DNA of 64,000 bases from Hyperoplus lanceolatus. Its lineage: Eukaryota; Chordata; Actinopteri; Uranoscopiformes; Ammodytidae. The stretch is from contig CM049406.2 in the NCBI GenBank assembly GCA_026929865.2, forward strand, positions 23,050,501 to 23,114,500, in the 5' to 3' direction. Below the pieces are notes generated by a model. The model was not told the DNA's origin, searched no databases, and saw only the letters and a program-made list of their open reading frames with translations. Positions 21,887-32,011 of the stretch are shown piece by piece; positions within the stretch are counted from its first letter, which is position 1, and every line of letters starts with the position of its first letter. The position numbers and the translations under genes were made by a program.

Positions 21887-22754
21887 ATGGGCATAATTAA
21901 TCGATTAATCGATCATTGCTCGTTAAGAATATTGTCGATCACGTGAAATTGTTATCGATTATATAGCCGTTGTGTTGCGCAGTGTGAGTCCGGCAGCACA
22001 GCAATTAGTTTCACTATGTGGCAGGCAGCACCAAAGACTGTATGGTCAGCAATTAAACATCCTATCAGCAGGGGGAGATACTAGTAGTAGAAGACAACAG
22101 AACAGGCTCAGGCAGCAGCCTGCGAGCTGCCGTAGATCTCAAAACATAAACAGGAAGAAGTTAAGGAGAAGTTTGGCATCGGACCGGACAGCTTTAGAAC
22201 CGAAACTAACTAAGTTCATTAAGCATTGTGAAACCTTGTATAAGTACAACACTTGAACAAACCGAATTATGTATCACTTGTACATTGAAGCCTACATCCG
22301 ACCCTGTTAAACGTGTCACGTTAGTGCTGCTAGCATTAGCAGCTAACTTTAGCGTCTATGCTTTCCTACTTCGCCTTCATCAGGGAAAATAATTTGCACA
22401 TTTTGTCTATTAGATGAAGTAACGTTAGGTCCTTTACCACTCAGAGAAACTTGCCGTGCCCTTATGCAGTCTTTGGCAGCATCTTAGGAGGCGCATATGT
22501 GTTTAAACTTTAAAGGTATCGTAGCATTGGCTCCTTGTTGGCTCATAGCCTCGGGCTTTCACCAGCGCCGCATTTTATTATTATTTTATTTTAAAAAGTT
22601 GCCTTGTCTTAATAGATTGTTGTTTGCCTAGAAGATCTTGGAATAAAGATGTAATTGAATAAAAACCTCTTGTATACAGTCTATGGTAAAAACGCTGTAT
22701 TTTGGATGTTCTGTTGGCATTTTTTAATTGAATTTCTTAAAATGCCCATCCCTA
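21882..22754. mobile_element. TAGGGATGGGC-type hAT-like element
   Basis: Terminal inverted repeats TAGGGATGGGCAT (21882) and ATGCCCATCCCTA (ending 22754), inserted in a TA array, so any target duplication is masked. A subterminal palindromic block AATTAATCGATTAATCGAT lies near the left end. The 873-bp interior has a 94-codon arginine/glutamine-rich frame of no known family. Its TAGGG ends resemble those of the hAT elements at 52662 and 56846, which do show 8-bp duplications. Confidence 0.75.
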
Positions 22755-23282
22755 ATATATATATATATATATATAAAAGAGACAGTATTACTGTCAATGT
22801 ATAGTTTCAATTTGTTTTTCCGTATAGGCAGATGAAGAACATGCTTGATTGTACTTTTGAGATAGTGGGTCGGTAGAGTTTTTGTGCAAATGTTTCAGTT
22901 CTAATGAAATTTAATACAGGCAGTATTCCAGTATATTCTCACCACAGGTCTGACACAACCTCAATGATGAATGAATGAAACATGAGTAATTAGATCAGAC
23001 TGTGAACCTCCACACAGCAGCTAATGTGCCAGCCAGACTACAGCCATGAATACAGATTAGTACGCAGGGACAGCGTTCAATACAATATGAAAGCCTTTAC
23101 TTTGGAAAAGTCTGCTCACAGTTTCTAAATAAACACATTAAGTAATGTAACAGATCATAGTTGCTTCTGTGAAGAGTTATGCAAATATAATTATATAATC
23201 TGAATATGCACTGATTATTACTATTTTGATTTGATTTGATGGGCCTCAGTACTCATGTACTGAACATCTATCTATAAAGCAA

Positions 23283-23502
23283 GAAACGTCTGTCTGTGTG
23301 TCTGTGGCTCGCATATCTCTCTGAGTTTTGGTCAGATCGGCATGAGCTTCCGGATATTGCTTAAACACAGCACAAAGGTGTGCATCCTTCATCCTTCATC
23401 CTTCATTTTGAAGTTGTAGAAGTTATCATATTTATATCATGCTGGCGAATAGTAGCTTACATGCGCACAGAGCCGACTTAACCCTGCCTCCCTCTGACGA
23501 GC

Positions 23503-23535
<33 letters not shown>

Positions 23536-23823
23536 CAGACCGACACAGCCTTACTTCCTCAACAACTCCTCATCAACTCCTCATCTGCTCCACCTGTCCG
23601 CTTTAGTGGTAAAGACTGCACGCTATTTTCACTGTAATAATACAGCACGGTCTCGGATGCTTCCACAAAATGTTTTATGTCCGTTTAAAATCTAAACTGA
23701 AAGCCCGAGCGCGACCGACCGCACACGAGTCCCCCCCCCACAAACACAGACACACACTGCTCATGCCGATCTGACCAAAACGCAGAGAGATATGCGAGCC
23801 ACAGATACACAGACAGACGTTTC
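23283..23823. repeat. 63-bp inverted repeat pair around a CA array
   Basis: Arms 23283-23345 and 23761-23823 are reverse complements with two mismatches; both contain GGCTCGCATATCTCTCTG. Between them lie a CA array (23504-23534) and the first copy of an 80-bp block (23575-23655) that repeats at 23935-24017. The region is a mosaic and may be a rearranged mobile element. Confidence 0.85.
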
Positions 23824-24017
23824 TTTTGGCAACACAACAAAGGTGGCAAAGAACATTCAATAACGTATAATGTTTCTTTTAGACTGTGTGGAAAATGATA
23901 TTTTCCTTTTGATATGAAACTGAGGAGCTCCTCAACTCCTCATCTGCTCCACCTGTCCGCTTTAGTGGTAAAGACTGCACTTCATGCTATTTTCACTGTA
24001 ATAATACAGCACGGTCT
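23575..24017 (+). repeat. Direct repeat of about 80 bp flanking rearranged DNA
   Basis: Copy 1 is 23575-23655 and copy 2 is 23935-24017, with a 4-base insertion in copy 2. Both read CTCATCTGCTCCACCTGTCC through TAATACAGCACGGTCT. The phrase GGTCTCGGATGC follows copy 1 and recurs near 24050. Copy B of the 103-bp block lies between them. Confidence 0.9.
23826..23928 (+). repeat. 103-bp duplicated block, copy B (intron 1)
   Basis: Same orientation and 102 of 103 bases identical to 16330-16432. Here it sits between the second inverted-repeat arm and the second direct repeat. Confidence 0.9.
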
Positions 24018-24606
24018 GCTACTGACACGTTAACGTTAATTGACTGCACGGTCTCGGATGCGGACGCCGGCGCGCGGACACAGTGACGTTAATTGACAGT
24101 TATCCAAACTCTGTCTTATCTTTCAAATACCTAACAGTAATGGTAATGGGGTTGACAATGTTGTCATGGCGTGCAGCATAGCCTCCTTTTATACACAGTG
24201 CAGCCATTTACTGTATAGGCAACTGATTGTAAGTTTGAGTGCATTGTGCAGTATGGATGGTAGTTTGCAAGGTACCATAATATCAGATTGTATAGGTAAC
24301 ACCTGTACAGCTCGATTCTTCTTTAGGATTCAACACTTAATTAATTAACACATTTTCTGTTTCATTTCACTTAACAAAACACATGGAATTAGTTTGTGGT
24401 TATCTTTACACAATACACTAAGGAATGTTGCCCTACTCTATAGTGAAAAGCTCCTTTTACGTTCATGCTTGCAAGGTGAAAAACAAGCGTGCCAGAATAT
24501 TGTTTTTTTTTGTTTTGGTTCTGTATCAAGTGTAACTCAGATTGCCATTTGTGTCATGGTCAAAAAATTAAGCCGTATCAGCTCCCCTGTGGCCCTTAAC
24601 ATTCAT

Positions 24607-24809
24607 TTTAAAGGTGGAGTGAGCATTTCTGGAGAATGCTTGTTCTCAAAATTACTTTTCATCAAAATCAGTGAATATCTACTCACAATCCGCTACCTGT
24701 CCATACTGTGTTGTTTGCTGAAAAGAAATCTGGAGAAATATTCACTGATTTTGACGAAAAGTGATTTCGTAAACAAGCCCTCTCCAGAATCACTGACTCC
24801 ACCTTTAAA
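24607..24809. mobile_element. Palindromic MITE with TTTAAA ends
   Basis: 203-bp element beginning TTTAAAGGTGGAGTGAGCAT and ending in the imperfect complement (ATCACTGACTCCACCTTTAAA region). The arms extend well inward (CTGGAGAATGC, GAATATCTACTC, against TTCACTGATTTTGACGAAAA). It is the only copy in the window with both arms; relatives are at 15307 and 42893. Confidence 0.85.
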
Positions 24810-25591
24810 TACTGTTGAAAAAATAACATCTTGTTGAAAGCAGCCAAAATACAGAAGTAATAGGTGCATCACTTTGGCTGAAAAAAATTCAGTAGAAGGT
24901 AAATTACTGAACAAATGTCACAAACATTTTTTTCTGTTTAGTTTTTAAGTGGGTACAAAAATAGGAAAACATGTCAGGTTGTCTGGGAGATGAGGGATTT
25001 AAAAGCTAAAAGCAGTCTGAAGGACTGAAGGACCATTACTTCAGTACATCTAATAGGTCGTGTAGCAAGGCCATTCACTCTTTATAGGAGCACTATACTG
25101 TAAGTCACAGGACAGCACAGGGCGTATTATCATTTGCTACAGCCTCTTTGTGTTAGTCACTCAATTTGACCTTCTCAGGCTTGTCACTTTGGAATTAATT
25201 CTGGAGAATCAGCCCCACCACAATATTTTTTCATGTACATTAAGGTTTCCTTACAAGTTACAAAAGCCGACACACAGGTTTACTATGTGCGTCTTATTTT
25301 CTCAATACTTTTCAGGTGATAAATATCTTGCCTTTCAGAAGGCTAATTTTGCTCAACATTAGGAGTGATAGAAAGGGTTTTATTTAAACTTCACCCAAAC
25401 TCTTAAAGTAATAGATTGAAAGTGGGAATATACTCTTATTTGTTAGTAAGATTAGAAGAATACTATCTCTATTGTGTATGCCTATATACAGTTAATATGA
25501 AGGTACCGCGAGCTGGTTCGCTAAGTCACCCACTGGCCAGCGCTTGACTTCCAGCTATGAACCCTGAACTGTGTTTTTTCTTTTCTTTCAG
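24810..25591. other. End of intron 1
   Basis: No feature is recognised apart from the pyrimidine tract TTTTTTCTTTTCTTTCAG that forms the acceptor for exon 2. Confidence 0.6.
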
Positions 25592-25671
25592 GAGGTGAAG
25601 TACTTTCAGTTTCCCGGAGAGCTGCTAATGAGGATGTTGAAGATGTTAATCTTGCCCCTTGTCGTATCAAG
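25592..25671 (+). CDS. slc1a7: slc1a7 exon 2: start of TM2
   Basis: 80-base exon in continuous frame with exon 1. It encodes residues 48-73 ([20 protein letters not shown], then LPLVVS) and two bases of codon 74. The [12 protein letters not shown](L/M)ILPL block is an invariant SLC1 family signature covering the loop after TM1 and the start of TM2. The acceptor is TTTCTTTCAG and the donor is AG|GTAAGA. The split codon AG plus T from exon 3 gives serine, restoring the family sequence VVSSLMSG. This join is strong support for both exons. Confidence 0.93.
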
Positions 25672-25694
25672 GTAAGAGCAACACAGCTCCACCA

Positions 25695-25723
<29 letters not shown>
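25695..25723 (+). repeat. (CA)n microsatellite
   Basis: CA array starting about 25 bases after the exon 2 donor site. Confidence 0.95.
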
Positions 25724-25725
<2 letters not shown>

Positions 25726-25799
25726 AACACACACAAACGCTTTGCGTGCTGTGCTTTCTGAATGCCATTAAAAATGCATACGAAAAAATAAAAGTAGTA

Positions 25800-26475
25800 G
25801 GTAGCACTTTATATTCATGGTACATAAATCATCATAAATTCTTGTCTGAATTAATGCATGAATTCATTCATGTAGTACTTCATGAACTATCAGTAACTCA
25901 CTAGGATTAATGGTTTCGCATTCATGATTTAACACAGGAAATACATTAGTTAATGCACCAAGTAAGGTATGTGATTCATCATGATCTTTGAGTTATAACT
26001 GATGATCATGTCTGACTAGTCACACCAATACACGTGTGTTTTGTTAAATACCAAGTGTTGAAATCAACATAGTTGTTCAAGGTCAGAACTTATAAAGTGG
26101 TGAAATTGAGATAGTGTTGACGTTGAATTTATTTAAATCTTTTGAAAGAGACAAACCAGGTCATCACTTTATTTAAGGGCAACAAATGAATGCTTATTTC
26201 ATCATGATTTCAACACTTGGTATTTAACCAAACACATGTGAATGTGACATGATCATCCGTAATAACTCAAAGATCATGATGAATCACAAACCTTACTTGG
26301 TGCATTAACTAATGTATTGTTCCTGTGTTAAACCATGCATGAGATACCATACATCCTAGTAAAATACTGATAGTTCATGAAGTACTACATCAATGAATTC
26401 ATGCATGCATTTTCATACATGAATTCAGTCATGAATTCATTGACAATTCATGTACCATTAATATAAAGTATTACC
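25800..26475. mobile_element. Near-perfect palindromic MITE with 8-bp TSD
   Basis: A 676-bp element whose left and right halves are inverted copies of about 330 bp each. It starts GGTAGCACTTTATATTCATG and ends with the complement (TAAAGTATTACC). It is flanked by an 8-bp duplication, aagtagta (25792-25799 and 26476-26483). Both arms hold TAGTACTTCATGAACTATCAG and ATGCACCAAGTAAGG in opposite orientation. It is non-coding. Its GGTAACACTTTA-like end resembles the MITE at 56799. Confidence 0.9.
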
Positions 26476-27017
26476 AAGTAGTATCATTATTTGCTGTGGA
26501 TGCAGATTTTTAACCGCAGAAAAGCCATGTTCTAATTAGTAATCAAAAAGACGAACATACAAGACAAATAAATAAATAAATAGATTTTATATTCTAGTCA
26601 CAACCACCTGTTGCATCAATGCTATTCTGAAATGAATTGAACAAGTATTATTGTGACTTCAGCCACCTACAGCCTCCACCTACACATATAAAGTGAGGTT
26701 TGCTGCAGTGCAGAATCATTTTGTGGATAATGTAGCACACTGTGGCCTCTGGCTGGGGCAGATTAATCATAAAATACGACCAGGCTTGGACCCATTTGAA
26801 GGCATCTGAATGAGGTGTTTAAAGTTACATTGTAGCAGCTTCATTCAGAGAGAATTCAAATGAATGTTGGTCCTTACATATGGAGGGGGCCAAGAAATGT
26901 CCCTGTAGTAAAAGAAAAACAAATCATTGTTATTGATAATGTGCTAATATATGTCAGTGAATTAATTAGCGTGCTTCTATGTTGGCTTTTTTACTGCCTC
27001 GGGTTGAGACTCTAGAT
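26476..27017. other. Intron 2 sequence, unassigned
   Basis: No exon or repeat family is recognised. Confidence 0.4.
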
Positions 27018-27142
27018 CAGGGGTGGCCAACCAGTCAGAGACTAAGAGCCACATTTTTTACTGTGTTACTGCAAAGAGCCACATCGTACACACGGGTACA
27101 CATGAACATCCCCCCCATCCCTTCCTCATACACGCACACGCA

Positions 27143-27207
<65 letters not shown>

Positions 27208-28204
27208 CTCTGCTCAGTCAGATTTACTGTAAATGTCACAACCAAAATGATAATGCAGTAACGGCCTTAACTATGTTTCACCCGTTTCAGTTGAATTTTG
27301 TATTATTATTATTTTTTAAATAAATAATGCTTGTGCATGCTACCAGGCCCAGGAGCACAAGGGCTCAAGGGGGCCCTAAGCTAAGGTACTGATAACTTTA
27401 CATGTCTTATAGTCAAAGAGCTCAGTCACTCATGTCAATAAAAGGTTCCAAAAAGGAATAGCCTAAATATAAGGAAATAAATCATCATGGGCCACTCAAC
27501 AAGTAGGGGAGAAATACAAAAGCAATTGTAAAGCAACAGCATTATTAGCTCTGTCTTAGGGGCTTCATGAGGGGCCTCTAAGGCCCCCACACATACAGGA
27601 ATAAACTTTCTATGTGTAAATTCTATACTGTTCATAAAAAGTAGCTATCCACCCTTTATCTGTTGAAATGGGTCTCTCCATCATATAACATGGGTCTGCA
27701 GACCAATCTACTGTTTTTGCAGTTGCAGAGTAAAGGATGCTGCCTGCTTAAGAAAAATCTGAAAAGTAATGTTCCTTCTGCAGCTCAAGATTTGATTTAG
27801 CCTCTAAATTTTCCTCTCTAAGTGCATCAGATTGATGCATTTTACTTTAAAACGGTACACATTTTCTTCCAGTGTGCAATGCCCCCTGACCCCCCAACAA
27901 GGACCAGGGTCCCTCCCACAGTGTCCCAAAATCATCTGGGAAACACTGACTTTCTTAATATGTTTTTTGCCAATAATTGTATGTATCTGTGCGGAAAAGT
28001 CAGTGTAACTGACTGGATAGGTAGGAGTGGGGGGGCCCTTTGAGAGTCTTGGTCCAGGGGCCTATTATCTCATAATCCGTCGAAGAACCAACTGGATTCC
28101 ACAATCTTTTTAATTTTCGTATTATTTATTATAAAAAAAAAAAAAAAACGGGGGCCCCACACTAGGACTTGAAACGGGCCCCCAGATCGTTAAGGCCGCC
28201 CCTG
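27018..28204. mobile_element. hAT-derived repeats, probably nested and partial
   Basis: At 27018 there is a hAT-type end (CAGGGGTGGCCAACCAGTCA) followed by AAGAGCCACAT motifs repeated twice, as in Charlie-like fish elements. At 28204 there is an opposite-facing hAT-type end (AAGGCCGCCCCTG). The flanks (ctctagat and tgataatg) do not match, so these are probably ends of two different, nested elements. The segment about 27800-27960 is shared with the hAT element at 10240-11898. A CA array (about 27140-27204) lies inside. No transposase frame is seen. Confidence 0.5.
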
Positions 28205-28659
28205 TGATAATGACAGTACTGGACTCCTACAGTAAGACGACAGGCCAGTCATTTTCAACAATGAACATTGTGTGCACTGCCTCACACACAAACTCTCAGT
28301 TCAACCAAGTCCACAAACAAAAATATAACAATTTACAATAGCGTTTTTATCTTACTATGCATGTTGGTTAGTGGGACTTACTTTTAGCATGGAGTGAGCT
28401 GAAGTGGCGCTGAAGATTTGAAGCCTTGAAATGCGCTAATGACGCCTGGCATATAAGGCAGAATGGCTTGGTATAACGTTCAACAAAAAATATAAACTCT
28501 CCCACTCTGTTTCGGAGCAAACTTGACACAAATTGTTTACTCACGGAAAACCTCCCTCCAAGCTGAGCGGGCAGTTTTAGGTTGCGTCCACACCAAACGT
28601 TTGCGAACGTTATGTTGCGTCCTCAATTAAACATTTGCGAACAGGCATACACATACACA
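28205..28659. other. Probable continuation of hAT-derived repeat
   Basis: No exon is seen. Sequence around 28380-28480 may belong to the element that starts at 27018, but no right boundary was found. Confidence 0.35.
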
Positions 28660-30778
28660 TTAAAGCTGCAGTTGATCGTTTCAGCCGTTGGGATCCCAAC
28701 GGCTGTTTTCCCAACGCTCTACCTGCTGTAGCTCCTCCCTCTGAACGACAGCTACGCGCGTTCATGTGAATTCAGTTACATTGACAGGGGACAAACACCA
28801 TGTCCGATTCCGAGGTGATTAAACATTAGTATAATGATAACTACATACGTACATATTGAGCATACATTTTAATCACAGACATACCAAGTATGTTAGCTTA
28901 AAATCATTTTAAGTGTGCTGGTAGGCCTAACAAAAGTAGCTGTAACTGCCACGCAAGATAGCAAACTAATTGTAACAGTGCGGAGAGGTGTGTGTGTATG
29001 CTGCTGCTCTGACCGCAGCTGGGAGGGGCTGCTCGGGCAGTGTTGCCAACTTAGCGATTGTGTCGCTATATTTAGCTACTTTTCAGCCCCCCTGGTGACT
29101 TTTTTTTTCAAAACAGCGACAAGCGACACATCTAGCTTTTTTTCTGGTGTAATTGGTGACTTTTTCGCCGAAGCAAATATCACTTGTAACGCTTCTCAAC
29201 GAGCAGCGGGAGCCTCCCGGCCCGTCCCCCGTCACAGAGCACTGACAGACGGCCCGGTCCTCGCGCAGCAGCCCCTGCCAGCTGCAGTCATAGCAGCAAA
29301 ATAGGCTACACCTCTCAGCTCGGGGCTGCTGCGCGAGGAGTGGGCTGCGTGTCAGTGCCCCCGCTGCTCGTTGAGAAGAGATGATACTTGCTTTTGTGAC
29401 CTTCGTAACTATTCCACTGCTGCTGTTCGAATGATTCACAGGGACAAGCTGGATTATGCACCGGACTGGTTTTATTCTGGGACATGGAAAGACAAACACA
29501 ACCAGTGTGCAATTACATGAAAGTCCTGCATCTCGTCTTGCTCGCACCACAGCGTGACAACATTTTACTTCTGAACGTGATCGTATAGATTTTGGAAAAC
29601 ATTTGTAAATAAAATATAAAAACATAACATCACATATAAAACAGCACAAATAAACATACCTGGGACATGGAAAGACAAACACAACCAGTGTGCAATTACA
29701 TGAAAGTCCTGCATCTCGTCTTGCTCGCACTACAAATAAAAAGAGGAGCTTCGCATGAGCATAGAGGTCACGTGCACCCCGTGCTGAAAGTAACTAGCTA
29801 GTACAGCTTCACACATGTTGGCTGCTAGCCCAAAGACACTCTTCAAACACCACGGCAACAATTAATCACAAAACAACAAAACTACTAGTTTTACAGATGC
29901 CTCATTAGTCAAGCATGTTATACAACAAGTGCTGATATTTTACACATCATATGAACCGTAGTTTTCACTTATTACTATACTTAATGTCTGAGCGAACAGG
30001 GCAGCAACTTACCCACAGCGTGACAACATTTTACTTCTGAGCACAAAGCAAAATGCCCAGCATTAAGTAAGGAACCAACTTCCGCTGTGGACTTTCACAA
30101 TAAAATACACAAAGAACTTTTGTTGCAGTCCCAGGTTTGACAGGAATTTAACATTCAAGCCAAGTAATTATTTACACTGTTACACTTTGGCGAAAAAAGT
30201 CACCAATAACACCAGAAAAAAAGCTAGATTTGTCGCTTGTCGCTGTTTTGAAAAAAAGTCGCGAGGTCGCCGTCGGAGAGGTCTTGATGTGATAGGGCAA
30301 GAAGACATGGCCGGTGTACTTTTTTTCAAGCTCTCTCCGTCTCCCTTTCAGCAGTTAACTTTTCAATATTCGTCTTTCCTCGTTTTTTTGCTGTCTTAGC
30401 GGTGTTAGTTGTTAGTATCCTGGGAATGGTAAATTGAGGGTTCGTTTGTGAAGACATTGCTACTCTCTGTCCGCCGTAGTAGCCTTGTACCAAACAGTAG
30501 GCTAGTGTCAGACTGCTAGGGTCGTGAACGCTCACGTAAGTGACGCATCAACGTCGTTGCCAAGGTCCCACAGCCAATAAGAACGGAGAATCTGACCTCG
30601 CTCTGATAGGTCAAAATTAACATGAGCGGTGGCAATTTTGGGGGGCAGCACACAGAGGCAGGGGGGAGCAAAGTGATAAAAAAATATTTTCAGACCACTT
30701 CACCTACATATAGCTGAATGGCTATTATGAAAGTTTTGCCAAATATTACAGTAAAAAAACTCTCAACTGCCGCTTTAA
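28660..30778. mobile_element. TTAA-ended composite element, 2.1 kb, internally shuffled
   Basis: Outer ends are TTAAAGCTGCAGTTGA (28660) and its near-complement TCAACTGCCGCTTTAA (ending 30778), with TTAA at both extremes. Inside are an inverted pair of about 85 bp (about 29085-29180 and 30187-30270, both with GTCGC, CAAGCGACA and AAAGCTAGA-type sequence), an exact 71-bp direct repeat (29477-29547 and 29660-29730) and a 28-bp direct repeat (29547-29574 and 30013-30040). A minus-strand 215-codon frame crosses these repeats and is not gene-like. Confidence 0.65.
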
Positions 30779-31198
30779 CAAAATAAAAAATGAAATACTA
30801 AACAACATGTAAAACGAACGTAAAAAACAGCATCCAGCCCCTGTGGGTCGTTTGTTATGTTTTCACGTGGCGTCTTTTGCTTTGAATTACTTTATTTTCA
30901 TTTTGCGCTTTAACTCTGGCCAGATCCTGATCCAATGTGCTATCATCAGGGACCACCTTTATGTTGATCTACTATGAGTAACTGGCCCGAATTGAGTAAA
31001 CTATATAATTTTAATCCGCCTCTGCACCAACCTTTGACTTGGACTTTGGAGTTCAGGGAAATGTAGGAGATTAGTGTGAAAACAACAATTCAAAGTGCTT
31101 AACAAAAGGCATAGACAAGATATATTTTAAAAAGAAAATTGTAATTAGGCGCAAAAATAAGTGGGAGATATAAACCAGTTGAACTTGATTAAAAAGTA
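30779..31198. other. Intron 2 sequence, unassigned
   Basis: Nothing is recognised. Confidence 0.4.
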
Positions 31199-31396
31199 TT
31201 AAAGCTGGGGTATATGATTTCTGATTGGTTAAAGTTAACATGAGCTGACACTTTGACCAATCAGAGCGAGGCTCCGATTCTCTGTTCTCTCGAGTCAGGG
31301 AGGGACCAAAGAGAACAAGTGGAGCGGTTGAGGTATTTGGATTCGAATCTCTAGCCCAACTGCCATTTTCTCCCCAAATCCTCCACCCCAGCTTAA
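31199..31396. mobile_element. TTAA-ended MITE, 198 bp
   Basis: Left end TTAAAGCTGGGGT (31199); right end ACCCCAGCTTAA (31396), one T shorter. The interior phrase TTAACATGAGC next to a TGACCAATCAGAGCGAG block resembles sequence near 30595-30630 inside the neighbouring TTAA-ended element, which suggests related families. Confidence 0.65.
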
Positions 31397-31464
31397 AACA
31401 GGACAATAGGATTTCCAAGGCAGTAACAATACAGTGCAAGTTGAGAAGGAATAGTCTGTTTTAT

Positions 31465-31465
31465 G

Positions 31466-31537
<72 letters not shown>

Positions 31538-31563
31538 GTAACGTAAAAAAAAAAAAAAAAAAA
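31465..31563 (+). repeat. (AAT)n microsatellite and poly-A
   Basis: (AAT)n at about 31465-31538 and an A run at about 31546-31563. A (TA)n array lies at about 31848-31876 and a C run at 31995-32011, both outside these bounds. Confidence 0.95.
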
Positions 31564-31843
31564 CAATTTAAAAGAACTGAGAGTTAATAATTTCTAGATC
31601 GAAGTATGCAAAGCGGCACAGTGAAATTATAACATTTTCATAAAAAAATTACTTTAAGCCTGGTAAACCACAAATCCACAAAATCCTTCAAACTATGTAA
31701 TTTGAGGAATTAGTTGCATAATAGTAAGCATCTGAAAAAATGTAGGCATGCATATGTATCAACCCAAATGAAAGATATTGTCATTTAAGTTTACAGAAAT
31801 TTGGTTTAGATCAGGGGGGCTATGCTCTGGTTCTGGTTATGAC

Positions 31844-31878
<35 letters not shown>

Positions 31879-32011
31879 CCTTAAGATTTATTTTTGGAGC
31901 ATTTTCGCTTTTATTAGATTTTATTAGGTTTTAAGAGACAGTGTTGAAGTGGGGCAGAGAGGGGAAGACATGCAGAGAACGAAGCCGTATCTACCCCCCC
32001 CCCCCCCCCCC

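Noticed and set aside
21972-22256. 94-codon Arg/Gln-rich frame inside an hAT-like element
   Set aside because: No similarity to hAT transposase or any family I know; the composition is low complexity.
27018-28204. Single hAT element bounded by CAGGGG and CCCCTG ends
   Set aside because: The 8-bp flanks do not match and the two ends resemble different families, so it was recorded as probable nested fragments only.
29083-29730. 215-codon minus-strand frame
   Set aside because: It contains an exact 71-bp duplication, so part of its protein is repeated, and it lies across repeat boundaries in a TTAA-ended element. No domain is recognisable.
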